Positions 35,602 through 44,633 of a stretch of 64,000 nucleotides of DNA are shown here, in pieces (the stretch's first letter is position 1; the number at the start of each line of letters is the position of its first letter). Location of the stretch: assembly GCA_947500575.1 (NCBI GenBank), contig CANMSI010000001.1, positions 1,240,001 to 1,304,000 on the forward strand. Reading direction: 5' to 3'. The notes below the pieces were generated by a model. It did not search any database. It worked only from the letters and a program-made list of their open reading frames with translations, and was not told the origin of the DNA. Source of the stretch: an uncultured Flavobacteriaceae bacterium. Lineage in GTDB: Bacteria; Bacteroidota; Bacteroidia; Flavobacteriales; Flavobacteriaceae. The position numbers and the translations under genes were made by a program.

Positions 35602-35861
35602 TCAATGGTGGTTTTGGTACGCCAAAGGTAGCATGCTTTTGGGGATATGATTCAGTATTTCTATTAGAATTTGTGATATCTCTATTGATAGGTTCTTTTT
35701 AAGGACGTCTTATTCTCAGTAAAGGCTCGTAATCACATTTTCTATGGTTAAATAATGACTTATATTACATTTTACTATCTTAAATACTTAAAAGTAACTT
35801 TTACATACGTTGAATATCATCAATGATACTGCTCCAATATTCCCTCTAACACCCAAACTAA

Positions 35862-36467
35862 ATGCACAAAATTTGGAAATTAAAAGAATCAAAATCCAAT
35901 AAATTGATTTTGATTAAAGACAAAACCATCTATAAAGGAAATCCCAAAAACAGTGACTTTGATCGTATAAATTCTGAAACAACGGATTTTTCCTTTTCCA
36001 AAGATTTGTTTAGCATTCCATACTCCTACATCAAAAAAATTGAAAATCAAAGCGGGAAAAATTATATAAAAATATTTTTTGGTAAAGACTCTGAAGAAGA
36101 ATTATACATTGATAACGAGCGTACGAAAAAAGAAGTTTTTGAATTTTTAAAACAAGACACTTCAAATCTAACCTATAGTTCTGAAGTACCTAGTGTATTG
36201 AAATATGCGAAAGCTCAATTTTTTGCTTTCTTATTCACTACGGCACTTTTTATTTGGTCGCTTTATTTAGCGATCCAAATAGAAAATGGAGCTGAATATG
36301 AAGTTGTTGGTGGAGGAAATCCTGGAATCACAGGAATCGTTCTCGCTATTGCTTCGCTGGGTGTTTTTAAAAATATAATGGGATATATAATGCTCTTATG
36401 CATCATAATTTTCGCCTTAATAAAAAGATTAAAATCTAGAAGCGAAACCGAATTTCTAAAACGATGA
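35862..36467 (+). CDS. Membrane protein of unknown function
   Basis: 201 residues. The N-terminal 110 residues are soluble, with a PH-like strand pattern (IWKLKESKSNKLILIKDKTIYKG, IPYSYIKKIENQSGKNYIKIFFG). Two or three membrane helices follow (about 115-140 FFAFLFTTALFIWSLYLAI, about 150-190 GIVLAIASLGVFKNIMGYIMLLCIIIFALI). I recognise no named family. It opens a stretch of small uncharacterised genes reaching to 40719. Confidence 0.65.
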   Translation: MHKIWKLKESKSNKLILIKDKTIYKGNPKNSDFDRINSETTDFSFSKDLFSIPYSYIKKIENQSGKNYIKIFFGKDSEEELYIDNERTKKEVFEFLKQDTSNLTYSSEVPSVLKYAKAQFFAFLFTTALFIWSLYLAIQIENGAEYEVVGGGNPGITGIVLAIASLGVFKNIMGYIMLLCIIIFALIKRLKSRSETEFLKR

Positions 36468-36666
36468 TGCCTGCAAATGTTAACAAGAGGTATCCCCAAT
36501 TGTAGCACCTCTTTATGACAAGGGATATTTACTCTAAAACACTATCTTAGTTGGGCGAGTAATTTCCGCCCTAGACCATATGAACAAGGGCAACTATGCA
36601 CAAGATTTACAAAAGTTGCCAAGTGCTATTACATTTAAGATAAAAACACCAAAATTTTCACCTAAA

Positions 36667-37542
36667 ATGACCAAAAAGACCATCGCCATTATTTCAGTAC
36701 CATCCCTCCTATTGCTCTTCTTGTATATGGCTTTTAATAAGGATTCCATAGCGGAAATAACTCCTTCAACTTACAATCTAAACAAAGAAACGAATGCATT
36801 TAACACGCTGGTATGGGCCGATGAATTTAATGGGGAAGGTCCTATAGATGCTGAGAAATGGTTTCTGCAAACGCAACTGCCTCCTGGAGGTAGCTGGTGG
36901 GGCGGTATTATTCAGCATTATACCAACCGAGAATCCAATACCTATCAAAAAGATGGTTGCCTAAATTTGGTCGCTAGAAAGGAAGACTTTGAAGATCAAG
37001 GTGTATTAAAACAGTATACAGCAGCTCGCTTAAATTCTAAGTTTGCTTTCACTTATGGGCGTATAGAAATTAGAGCAAAGTTGCCAAAAGGTACCGGAAC
37101 CTGGCCCGCTATTTGGATGCTCAATAAAAATATTGATGAAGACGGTGCGTATTGGGATACTAAAGGTTTTGGAACCACCAAATGGCCTTATTGCGGTGAG
37201 ATTGATATTCTTGAACATTGGGGAAAAAATCAGGATTATGTATCGAGTGCCTTACACAATGGATCTAGCTACGGCGAAAAAGTCAAGAACCTTGGAGGGC
37301 AAAAAGTAGACCGTGTTTCAGACACGTTCCATACCTATACCTTACATTGGACCGCAGAAAAAATGGTATTCAGTGTAGATGGAGTAGAACACCTAAGCTA
37401 TGCACCCGCTATTAAGAATGCCGATACTTGGCCCTATGACATGGACTATTACTTTTTACTAAACATAGCCATAGAGCCCGATATTGATCCCAATTTTGTA
37501 GAGAGTCCCATGGTAGTTGATTATATTAGAGTCTATCAATAA
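36667..37542 (+). CDS. Glycoside hydrolase family 16 beta-glucanase (laminarinase type)
   Basis: Cleaves beta-1,3 or mixed-linked glucans outside the cytoplasm. 291 residues from the ATG at 36667, which puts the signal anchor IISVPSLLLLFLYMAF right after MTKKTIA; an upstream in-frame ATG at 36580 adds a long polar leader and is less likely. The catalytic signature GEIDILEHWG gives nucleophile E178, D180 and acid/base E183 (EIDILE, the bulged laminarinase form). WPAIWMLNK and HTYTLHWTAEKMVFSVDGVE are further family hallmarks, and DYIRVYQ ends the domain. There is no carbohydrate-binding module and no T9SS sorting tail. No SusCD pair is nearby, so it is an orphan enzyme. Confidence 0.93.
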   Translation: MTKKTIAIISVPSLLLLFLYMAFNKDSIAEITPSTYNLNKETNAFNTLVWADEFNGEGPIDAEKWFLQTQLPPGGSWWGGIIQHYTNRESNTYQKDGCLNLVARKEDFEDQGVLKQYTAARLNSKFAFTYGRIEIRAKLPKGTGTWPAIWMLNKNIDEDGAYWDTKGFGTTKWPYCGEIDILEHWGKNQDYVSSALHNGSSYGEKVKNLGGQKVDRVSDTFHTYTLHWTAEKMVFSVDGVEHLSYAPAIKNADTWPYDMDYYFLLNIAIEPDIDPNFVESPMVVDYIRVYQ

Positions 37543-37574
37543 TCATTGCACTTACGGCAAAAAAAATTGAAACC

Positions 37575-37715
37575 ATGCATACTTTATTTGGAGCCAATGG
37601 CATAATAGGTAGAAACCCCAAACGAAATGAGGATAGCGAACGGCCTTTCATTATACATACGAATACTTCAAAAAAAAAAAATTACACATGGGGTACAATA
37701 TTTCAGGAATTGTAA
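37575..37715 (+). pseudogene. Remnant of an SDR-type NAD(P)-binding protein
   Basis: A 46-codon frame starting MHTLFGANGIIGRNPKRNEDSE. LFGANGIIG is the beta1-glycine loop of an epimerase-like SDR. Intact proteins of this kind continue for about 15-20 residues before a second strand ending in a basic R-N-P-K turn. Here the glycine loop is joined straight to RNPKRN, so the middle is deleted, and the rest of the protein is missing. An 11-A run and an unrelated gene follow. This is what an eroded gene looks like; comparison with intact homologs would confirm it. Confidence 0.5.
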
Positions 37716-38254
37716 TAGACAAAAATTATAGCAATACCATAGACCAGCTAAAAACGCTCTTAGGAGAAAATCTGGTTTTTAATAAGGAATTAACTTTTGA
37801 AGAAGCTTCAGAAAATTGGAAAGAAGATGACTACTGCGACATTTATTTTTCAAAAGATGCAACTTTAATCTTTGTCTCTATGGCACGCGCTGCTGACGGT
37901 TTAAAAGTCCCTCAACAAAAAACGCTCTCTTTTATTTTATCTGAAATGACCATGACTTTTGCTATAAATTATACAGAGAATGGTGAGGTAATTCGAAATT
38001 TTGCGCAAACCGAAGATGGTGAAAGACATGAGGAAATAGGAACACCTCTCTCCTTTGAGAAATCAGAAGAAGATGTTTCAGAACTAATTTATTATCTCTT
38101 GGAGAAAACCTTGGGTAAGCGTTTTTGGGATATAGATCTAGAAGAAACTTGCTTCCGATATTATTTTAAGGAAACCATTTCAAAAACAAATGAAATAGAA
38201 GCGCCAAAAAAAGAAGTATTAGAAGTTTCGAAACCTTGGTGGAAATTTTGGTAG
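37688..38254 (+). CDS. Small cytoplasmic protein of unknown function
   Basis: 188 residues, acidic, no signal peptide. Visible parts are NISGIVIDKNYSNTIDQLKTLLG, a DYCDIYFSKDATLIFVSM strand pair and a C-terminal KPWWKFW tail. The overall look, a compact alpha/beta protein of under 200 residues in a row of similar unknowns, is like immunity or interbacterial-effector-associated genes, but no motif proves this. An 11-base A run sits 9 bp before the start codon. Start chosen as the first ATG consistent with the N-terminal strand. Confidence 0.65.
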   Translation: MGYNISGIVIDKNYSNTIDQLKTLLGENLVFNKELTFEEASENWKEDDYCDIYFSKDATLIFVSMARAADGLKVPQQKTLSFILSEMTMTFAINYTENGEVIRNFAQTEDGERHEEIGTPLSFEKSEEDVSELIYYLLEKTLGKRFWDIDLEETCFRYYFKETISKTNEIEAPKKEVLEVSKPWWKFW

Positions 38255-38287
38255 GTGAGACCTTTACATAAACAGTCAAATTAAAAC

Positions 38288-38692
38288 ATGCACCTCAGAA
38301 AAATAGATTTTAAAAAGTTTTTGAGAGCCCCCCTTTTCTTAACAATTCTGACGCTCGTTCTAATTATAATTTACTATTATTTCTTTGCTGTTTTAAACTA
38401 TGGTATTAATAAAACGGTAGGCTGGTATTGGGATATTACCAACATTAATGAGATTGTTAAATGGTTCTGGTCACTTTTTCCTTTGGGCTATGGCTTATTA
38501 GTATATCTAAGACGAAACACCCATGCTACACTCTCTTTTTTACAAATGACAGGAATTCTTTTCCAAATACTATCTGTTTCTCTTTTTAGATTTCCCCAGG
38601 AATATATTTTTAGTATTCATTGTATCTCAGTGGTAATTTTCTTTTTAAATATACATTGGTCATTAAGGAATGGGAAAATACTCAGTAAATAG
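38288..38692 (+). CDS. Small four-helix membrane protein of unknown function
   Basis: 134 residues with four hydrophobic segments (about 16-37 FLTILTLVLIIIYYYFFAVL, 58-74, 80-100 LSFLQMTGILFQILSVSLF, 104-122). The basic N-terminus HLRKIDFKKFLRA suggests it faces the cytoplasm. No family recognised. It follows the previous unknown by 33 bp and precedes the next by 57 bp, all on one strand. Confidence 0.6.
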   Translation: MHLRKIDFKKFLRAPLFLTILTLVLIIIYYYFFAVLNYGINKTVGWYWDITNINEIVKWFWSLFPLGYGLLVYLRRNTHATLSFLQMTGILFQILSVSLFRFPQEYIFSIHCISVVIFFLNIHWSLRNGKILSK

Positions 38693-38749
38693 GGGGTTTT
38701 ACTGATTCTAGAATTTCTTATTTTTAAACAAATATTCTTTAAATCCCAT

Positions 38750-39319
38750 ATGACCTCGAAAATACTAGGCCCTTTAGTCCAAGAAAAAGAATTGCAATGG
38801 CTTACTCCTAACGATCAAGTTAGTGAAACGGAGATAGCCACTCCCTTTTTTGAAAACAAAAAAATAAGGTATCGTTTAGCGTTTGATGAAAGTCCCGACC
38901 TAACCATAGATGCAGCGGATGCAGCATTGGAAAGCTTTTTTACCTTTAACCCTCTTTTAAAAGAAGAAGTAGCTCAAAGGGCTTTTGAGAATTGGGAGGA
39001 ATTTAACCAAGCAGTGGGTTATTTAGACGGAATAGAAACCTACGGTACAGTCAAAACCCGACCTAAATGGATGGAAGATGCCTTTCAAAATTGCTTGCAA
39101 CTAGCAAAACTCACCAATGCCAAAGAGGTATGGGCCTACATTCGCCCCACCGAAATTGTACTATTAAAAGATCGGTATAAAGAAAAAAAAGGAGTGTATG
39201 TTAACATTTTGTGTGAGTGCGATTGGGAAGAGGAACACGGATTACAGATAGTTTTAAAAGATGGAAACCATCTAGTACGCGTTAGCGGACAAGACGGAAA
39301 TTTATTTGACTACGAATAA
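38750..39319 (+). CDS. Small cytoplasmic protein, possibly DUF6985-type
   Basis: 189 residues. The C-terminal half reads VYVNILCECDWEEEHGLQIVLKDGNHLVRVSGQDG, a strand-rich segment resembling DUF6985, which is often found in predicted immunity proteins of polymorphic toxin systems; this assignment is from memory and tentative. The N-terminal half has FFENKKIRYRLAFDESPD followed by helices. No signal peptide. It lies in the middle of the run of small unknown genes. Confidence 0.6.
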   Translation: MTSKILGPLVQEKELQWLTPNDQVSETEIATPFFENKKIRYRLAFDESPDLTIDAADAALESFFTFNPLLKEEVAQRAFENWEEFNQAVGYLDGIETYGTVKTRPKWMEDAFQNCLQLAKLTNAKEVWAYIRPTEIVLLKDRYKEKKGVYVNILCECDWEEEHGLQIVLKDGNHLVRVSGQDGNLFDYE

Positions 39320-39352
39320 GAAAAAAAGTATTAACAGAACGAAAAAAACGAA

Positions 39353-40009
39353 ATGAAAAAATCTTTTATCCTACTATTGTTTCTTATAAGTCAAGTGGTA
39401 TTAAGCAGCCAAGAATTAAAAGGAAAATGGATCTTAAAAGAAGCGGGTTATAAGGAGCACAAAAAAAATGTGGGACTTACGATTCTTAACTTTGACCAAG
39501 AGAAGGTTTCGTTGATCACAGACTTAAAAACGACTAACCCAGAACAAGATTTAAAAATAAAGGACAGCACTTTGTTCATGGAAAATGACAAGAAATATGC
39601 GCATTTTAAACTTATCGAAAATAAAGTGCTTCGCCTATTCATGAAAGGCACTTTTAATGATAAAGAAGTTCCAATGGAATTAGATTTTATTCCACTTTTA
39701 CCCACCAAAACATCCTTGAATAAAACAGCCATTGAAGAATTACGTTTTGAGTTTAAAGATGTAGATTCCGAGAATTCTTTAATAGCCTTTAATGAAGAAC
39801 TAATGGACCCTGAAGTATGGACACAATTGAATTGGAAAGAAGGAAGTAAAATGATTATAGAACAACTGGAGCATACTTTTTTTGTTACTATCTATAGCAA
39901 TGGTAAAAAAAGGGCCACACTTCCCATTAGTGAAGTAAATGAAAAAGTTCTAATACTCTATTGCACTCCCAATCCTACTGGGGAAATTATTGCTACTAGG
40001 GTAAATTAA
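39353..40009 (+). CDS. Exported protein of unknown function
   Basis: 218 residues. The signal peptide SFILLLFLISQVVLSSQ is followed by LKGKWILKEAGYKEHKKNVGLTILNFDQEKVSLI, which looks like the start of a lipocalin-like or DUF-type beta barrel in which a 'G-K-W' strand leads. The C-terminal 70 residues (MIIEQLEHTFFVTIYSNGKKRATLPI) may form a second beta domain. Its stop codon overlaps the start of the next gene (TAATG), so the pair is translationally coupled. Confidence 0.65.
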   Translation: MKKSFILLLFLISQVVLSSQELKGKWILKEAGYKEHKKNVGLTILNFDQEKVSLITDLKTTNPEQDLKIKDSTLFMENDKKYAHFKLIENKVLRLFMKGTFNDKEVPMELDFIPLLPTKTSLNKTAIEELRFEFKDVDSENSLIAFNEELMDPEVWTQLNWKEGSKMIIEQLEHTFFVTIYSNGKKRATLPISEVNEKVLILYCTPNPTGEIIATRVN

Positions 40010-40719
40010 TGACCATGAAAAAAACACTTCTTATTACGGTTATCTTAATAGTTTTCAGTTGCAACTTTAAAATGGATCATGCGAGTTCTAAAATTCTAAA
40101 TAGCTCTCCAAAAAAAGAGCTTCAGAAAAAACTAAGTGGTAAGGAAGTAGTTACTCAGTTAGAAAAACTAACTTACTTTAAGTTAACCGCGCCCTCTGAC
40201 TTGGACACTGTAAAATTAGGCTTTGAAAATAATTACAACAAACTTCATTTTTTCCAAGGTCCTATGCAAGAAGAGACCTTACTTTTCTTGGATCATAGGT
40301 ATTACTGGATAGACTGTGAAACTCTTTTTGAAATCGATGGGCTAACGCTGTATTTAAAACAAGTACGAAGGACATTTGAAAAGCTAAATTTGGTATTGGA
40401 ATTTACCAATGAAAAAAGTGATCAAGATCAAAATTATTGGAGGCATACCATTGAATTAAACGGTATCGAATATATTGCATACGAGGGTACTTTTTCCGAT
40501 TTGGATTGGGCCATTGCCTATGTAAATTTTATAGAGATGCTTAATGCAGCCTTAAGAAAACAAGGGTCCCAAGAACAGTTCTACCCCATAAACTGTGGTA
40601 ATACTGGATCTTTTGTACTGCTAAGCCCACAACAATTTGATTTTGTAAGCAAGCATTATCCAAATGATAATGAACATCCAACTACTTTAAGTGCTTGGAA
40701 AAGTATTTTCGATTTATAA
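40009..40719 (+). CDS. Lipoprotein of unknown function
   Basis: 236 residues. The lipobox is IVFSC with Cys18 (LITVILIVFSCNFKMDH). The mature protein carries a long charged segment and then DQNYWRHTIELNGIEYIAYEGTFSDLDWAIAYVNFIEMLNAAL, with no catalytic motif. It starts on the last base of the previous stop codon. The coupled exported protein and lipoprotein probably act together at the cell envelope. An alternative start two codons later (MKK) is equally plausible. Confidence 0.65.
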   Translation: MTMKKTLLITVILIVFSCNFKMDHASSKILNSSPKKELQKKLSGKEVVTQLEKLTYFKLTAPSDLDTVKLGFENNYNKLHFFQGPMQEETLLFLDHRYYWIDCETLFEIDGLTLYLKQVRRTFEKLNLVLEFTNEKSDQDQNYWRHTIELNGIEYIAYEGTFSDLDWAIAYVNFIEMLNAALRKQGSQEQFYPINCGNTGSFVLLSPQQFDFVSKHYPNDNEHPTTLSAWKSIFDL

Positions 40720-40748
40720 ATATCCTATCTTAGATTAAGCCTCTTAAA

Positions 40749-41198
40749 ATGAAATTTGTTCACACCAACATTGTCAGTACCCATTGGAAAGAACTTGCCC
40801 AATTTTACATAGATACCTTTCAGTGTAAAATAATACCTCCATTACGGAAACAGGCAGGTGCTTGGTTAGAAAAAGGAACGGGCCTAAAAGATGCGGCCCT
40901 AGAAGGTGCTCACCTAGTACTTCCAGGTTATGGAGAAGACGGTCCTACCTTAGAAATCTACCAATATAAAAACGTGGCACACCAAGAACAATCAATGCCA
41001 AATACCAAAGGTTATGGGCATATTGCTTTTGAAGTAGACATTGTTGAAGACGTGCTAGACACTTTAATTAAAAATGGAGGTACAGCTTGTGGGGAAATCA
41101 CCAAAAGAACTATAACCGGTGTTGGCAAAATTAGCTTTGTCTATGCCCGTGACCCCGAAGGGAATCTGATTGAACTGCAAAGTTGGGAGAAAAATTAG
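40749..41198 (+). CDS. VOC-superfamily (glyoxalase/bleomycin-resistance-like) protein
   Basis: 149 residues, a complete two-module VOC fold. The first module is FVHTNIVSTHWKELAQFYIDTF with candidate metal His4, and TLEIYQYKN. The second is GYGHIAFEVDIVEDVLDTLIKNGG (His) and FVYARDPEGNLIELQSW (Glu). The H...E...H...E ligand order suits a metal-dependent lyase or dioxygenase; the substrate is unknown. It ends the plus-strand run and converges with a methyltransferase gene. Confidence 0.85.
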   Translation: MKFVHTNIVSTHWKELAQFYIDTFQCKIIPPLRKQAGAWLEKGTGLKDAALEGAHLVLPGYGEDGPTLEIYQYKNVAHQEQSMPNTKGYGHIAFEVDIVEDVLDTLIKNGGTACGEITKRTITGVGKISFVYARDPEGNLIELQSWEKN

Positions 41199-41212
41199 CT
41201 TGTACCAAGCTT

Positions 41213-41890
41213 CTAAAAAACGGTATAGAGCATAGTCACAATTAACCCCTGGCCATCTATTGAATCTACTGATAGCAGTTGCTTCTCTTCTTTCACTTTA
41301 AAATGAAATGGCGGAGCCGTTAAGCGTACCCCACTTTGTTTTTTAAGTCGGGTTCCTTGGCCAGAAATAATATTTTTATTGGGCACAAAATCTCCCATAG
41401 GCAGGTGTTCCGTTAAAATCACATATTTATAGGTAACTAACTTAGATACTATCTGCTGCACTTCTGCATTGGATAGATGTTGTAATACCTGCCGCACTAT
41501 AGCACAATCTGCAGCAGGCAAAGGATCTGTTGCAATATCCAAACAATGGAATGCAACATTTTCTTCTTTAAATTTCTCTTGATGTTGCGCTATAAGATTA
41601 CTTACGATATCCACAGCCACATAGCGCTTTGTATATTGTACTAATTGTTTCCCCACATTGAAATCGCCACAACCCAAATCGCAAACCACTAATGGGCTTT
41701 TAAAAGTCCTTAAAAAAGATAGTACCGCTCTTACGTATGGAACTACAATCTCTGGATGGTGCGATCCTATTCCAGAATAAAATGCAACTCCATCACCACC
41801 CCAAAGTTTCATTTCGTACACCTGTTCCATGGCTTCTTTGGTGGGCCATGGCTTCTTTGGTTTTTTGGTGCCGTCTGTTGCGTTTTTCAT
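41213..41890 (-). CDS. Class I SAM-dependent methyltransferase
   Basis: 225 residues. The SAM-binding motif I is VVCDLGCGDFNVGKQLV (about 67-83), followed by YVAVDIVSNLIAQHQ with the acidic ribose-binding residue, and CAIVRQVLQHLSNAEVQQIV as motif IV. The N-terminal WPTKEAMEQVYEMKLWGG segment resembles flavobacterial methyltransferases of unknown target. No signal peptide. It converges with the VOC gene, and a small hairpin (AGCTTG/CAAGCT, 41197-41211) lies between. Confidence 0.83.
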   Translation of the reverse strand: MKNATDGTKKPKKPWPTKEAMEQVYEMKLWGGDGVAFYSGIGSHHPEIVVPYVRAVLSFLRTFKSPLVVCDLGCGDFNVGKQLVQYTKRYVAVDIVSNLIAQHQEKFKEENVAFHCLDIATDPLPAADCAIVRQVLQHLSNAEVQQIVSKLVTYKYVILTEHLPMGDFVPNKNIISGQGTRLKKQSGVRLTAPPFHFKVKEEKQLLSVDSIDGQGLIVTMLYTVF

Positions 41891-42078
41891 CTATTTACTC
41901 TGGTCTTAAAAACAACCCTTTTTGGCACTTTAAAGGTACTATTAAAATTAAAAGCGCTAGCGGAAAACCCAGTTGTGAGAACTTTGACGTTATTGCACAT
42001 CAGATCTCCCATCCATTATTCTAAAAGACACAGCGAGTTCTGGCCATGCTCATAGATGGTTAAAGACATTTGTATTAA

Positions 42079-43338
42079 TCAATCTATGACCCAAACATCA
42101 TTGGCGTAGCTATTTGCAAGGATAGAGCCCCCTATAACCCATAATTTATCTTCAAAAAGGACCGCAGTATGGCTTACTCTTACTGGGAAACTTGAAGATG
42201 ACACGGCTTGTTCCCAATCCATACCGTTGTTGCTGTACCAGATGTCGTTCTTTCTCTCATTTCCATCATAACCACCAATTACCCATATTTTGTCATCAAG
42301 AATGGTGGCTGTTTGACTAGATCTTGGTGAAAATATTGCGGTTGTCTCGGCCAAGCTCCAATCGCTTCCATTAGCACTGAACCATACTTCATTATTTAGG
42401 GCAGTACCTCCTCCCCAGCCACCAATTAACCAAATCATTTCCTGGAATATTATGACAGAATGATGAACTCTTGGAGAAAATGCTGCCGAATTAGTAGCAA
42501 GCTCCCAATGCACTCCATTCTCACTAGACCATACATCGTTGAAGCGCACACCATCATCTCCCCAGCCACCAATGATCCATATTTTATCTTCAAAAACCGT
42601 AGCTTCAGGTCCTAATCTTCCTAAAAATGCTGCCGATGTGGTTGCTTCTACCCAATCAATACCATTACTACTATACCAAACATCATTGAATCGGGTAACT
42701 CCATCATAGCCACCTATTACCCAAATTCTATCATCAAAAACTACCGTAGCATGGCTATTCCTGGCAGGAAAATTAGCCGTTGCTGCTACCAAATCCCAAT
42801 GAGTTCCATCACTACTGTTCCATACATCATTTTTTCTGGTTCCATCAAACCCTCCAATAACCCATAGTTTGTTTTGAAATGAGACTGAGGTATGGTTAGA
42901 TCTTGGAGGAAAATCGGCCGCCAACGTAATCGGATCCTCAGAAGCTTGGTAATAACGTGTAGTAAATTTATAAATTGAACTTTGAGACATTTGACCCTCA
43001 CTATCCTTGGCAACAACCTTCCAAAAATAATCTGTAAGCAGATTTAAGTCATTAGTAATCTCAAAAGAAGTAGCATCAATATTTCCCTCATATAGGGTGG
43101 TTGGATTAAAGGCAGTTCCCAAGTAAAGGTCATAGGTAACCTTCGTTCCGTTGGGGTTTTCTGCAGATTCCCAACGAAAGGTTGGAGTCAATGCTATATC
43201 TGTGGCATTCAAAGGAACCTCCAAAAGATCAAAACTTAAAGGAGGGCCTCCTATTTGCATCCTATTAGATGAATCGTCATCTTTTTTACAACTGGTAAAA
43301 CAAACGACTGCTGTTAAAAATATCCATATTGTTTTCAT
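42079..43338 (-). CDS. Six-repeat kelch/Asp-box lipoprotein (paralog 1)
   Basis: 419 residues. The lipobox is VVCFTSC (Cys17) followed by KKDDDSS, an acidic surface-export-like stretch. A fibronectin III-like domain (about 35-125) contains TYDLYLGTAFNPTTLYEG and FWKVVAKDSEGQMSQS. Six repeats of about 47 residues follow (about 145-419). Each combines a kelch strand ((V/I)F-x-D-(K/R)-(I/L)-W-(V/L)-I-G-G) with N-D-V-W-(Y/S)-S and an Asp-box-like S-x-D-G-x-x-W. Six repeats would close one beta-propeller; the last ends NDVWVID. It lies 22 bp after the stop of paralog 2. No catalytic residues are evident; a binding or adhesion role is possible. Confidence 0.85.
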   Translation of the reverse strand: MKTIWIFLTAVVCFTSCKKDDDSSNRMQIGGPPLSFDLLEVPLNATDIALTPTFRWESAENPNGTKVTYDLYLGTAFNPTTLYEGNIDATSFEITNDLNLLTDYFWKVVAKDSEGQMSQSSIYKFTTRYYQASEDPITLAADFPPRSNHTSVSFQNKLWVIGGFDGTRKNDVWNSSDGTHWDLVAATANFPARNSHATVVFDDRIWVIGGYDGVTRFNDVWYSSNGIDWVEATTSAAFLGRLGPEATVFEDKIWIIGGWGDDGVRFNDVWSSENGVHWELATNSAAFSPRVHHSVIIFQEMIWLIGGWGGGTALNNEVWFSANGSDWSLAETTAIFSPRSSQTATILDDKIWVIGGYDGNERKNDIWYSNNGMDWEQAVSSSSFPVRVSHTAVLFEDKLWVIGGSILANSYANDVWVID

Positions 43339-43360
43339 AGCTTTCTTTTTTAAATGCTGT

Positions 43361-44626
43361 TCAATCTAGTACCCAAACATCGTTCAAATATCCATCTTCA
43401 TTTTCACCTCCAATGATCCATATCTTGTTTTCAAAAACCTCCATTCCGTGGTTAGTCCTATTAAATATGGGATTTAAAGACCCTGTCAAATGCCAATTAA
43501 TGCCATTGGTAGAGAACCATAGATCATTTTTCTGATCGGAGTCTGTATTGCCCCCAGCTATCCATAGTTTATCGTCATAATTAACTGCTGTGGCCCCAAG
43601 TCTGCTAGAAAAGGAAGATTCGGTATTGGTTTGGGTCCATGTTATTCCATCAGGGCTGTTCCATACATCGTTCAATGCAGTACCATTAGAACCTCCCATA
43701 ACCCACATAGCATTATTAAAAACAGCAGATGCATGAACCCCTCTTTCAGAAAAGGCGGCATTAGCGGTAGCTTCTGTCCAATGAATCCCATCACTGCTAT
43801 ACCAAACATCATTAAAAACTGTCCAGAGGGAGCCTCCTCCAACAAGCCAAATTTTATTATCAAAAACGAACGACGTGTGCCCTTCTCTTGGCGAAAATTC
43901 AGCATTTCCAGTAGCCTCTACCCAATTTTCACCATCTTCACTGTACCACACATCATTCACAAACGAGAAATCTTGAAACCCTGCAATAACCCATAATTTA
44001 TTATCGAATACTACGGTAGTGTGTCCCCATCGTTCTGAAAACCCTGGGTTGTTAGCACGCAATACCCAGTCCTCTCCATCTTCACTGGACCAGACTTCGT
44101 TGGAAAAATCGAGGGCACCCGTTCTGCCACCAATGAGCCAAAGTCTATCATCAAAAACCGCCGTACTATGCCTGGATCTGGGTGTAAACCCAGCTGCTGT
44201 AGTTATAGGAGTTTCTGGATGATTTAGATTTCTGGTGGTAAACTTTTGAATTGGGCTTTGAGATGTTTTGCCTTGGGCATCCTTGGCAATCACCTTCCAT
44301 CGATACTCCGTTAACAGATTTAATTTTTCTACAAGTGCTATGGAAGTGCCATTGATGTCGCTTTCGTAAAGCGTTGAGGGATTAAGCGCTGTTCCTAAGT
44401 AAAGATCGTATGTGACACCTGTACCTTCTGGGTTTTCAGCAGATTGCCAACTCAATACTGGCAAAAGCGATACGTTGGTTGCATCATCAGCAACCTCCAA
44501 TAAGGAGAAACTTAAAGGGGGCTCGCTTGGAGAAGGAATCTCCATTGGCGATGAATCCTCGTTTTTTTGACAACCAAAAAAAAGAGCCAATAGGAATATG
44601 CAAAATAGTTCAATTATATACTTCAT
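43361..44626 (-). CDS. Six-repeat kelch/Asp-box lipoprotein (paralog 2)
   Basis: 421 residues from the ATG at 44626, which gives MKYIIELFCIFLLALFFGC with lipobox Cys19; longer starts are blocked by the upstream SIMPL gene. The same layout as paralog 1: an FnIII-like domain (TYDLYLGTALNPSTLYES) and six kelch/Asp-box repeats ending LNDVWVLD. Near-identity of the FnIII segments (TYDLYLGTA, NP-TLYE) points to recent tandem duplication, while the repeats have diverged. Starts 7 bp after the SIMPL gene ends, so SIMPL and the two paralogs form one operon. Confidence 0.85.
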   Translation of the reverse strand: MKYIIELFCIFLLALFFGCQKNEDSSPMEIPSPSEPPLSFSLLEVADDATNVSLLPVLSWQSAENPEGTGVTYDLYLGTALNPSTLYESDINGTSIALVEKLNLLTEYRWKVIAKDAQGKTSQSPIQKFTTRNLNHPETPITTAAGFTPRSRHSTAVFDDRLWLIGGRTGALDFSNEVWSSEDGEDWVLRANNPGFSERWGHTTVVFDNKLWVIAGFQDFSFVNDVWYSEDGENWVEATGNAEFSPREGHTSFVFDNKIWLVGGGSLWTVFNDVWYSSDGIHWTEATANAAFSERGVHASAVFNNAMWVMGGSNGTALNDVWNSPDGITWTQTNTESSFSSRLGATAVNYDDKLWIAGGNTDSDQKNDLWFSTNGINWHLTGSLNPIFNRTNHGMEVFENKIWIIGGENEDGYLNDVWVLD

Positions 44627-44633
44627 AGCAGTT

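Noticed and set aside
37670-37682. 11-base A run as a phase-variation switch
   Set aside because: It lies outside the following reading frame, only inside the decayed SDR remnant, and no coding consequence is seen.
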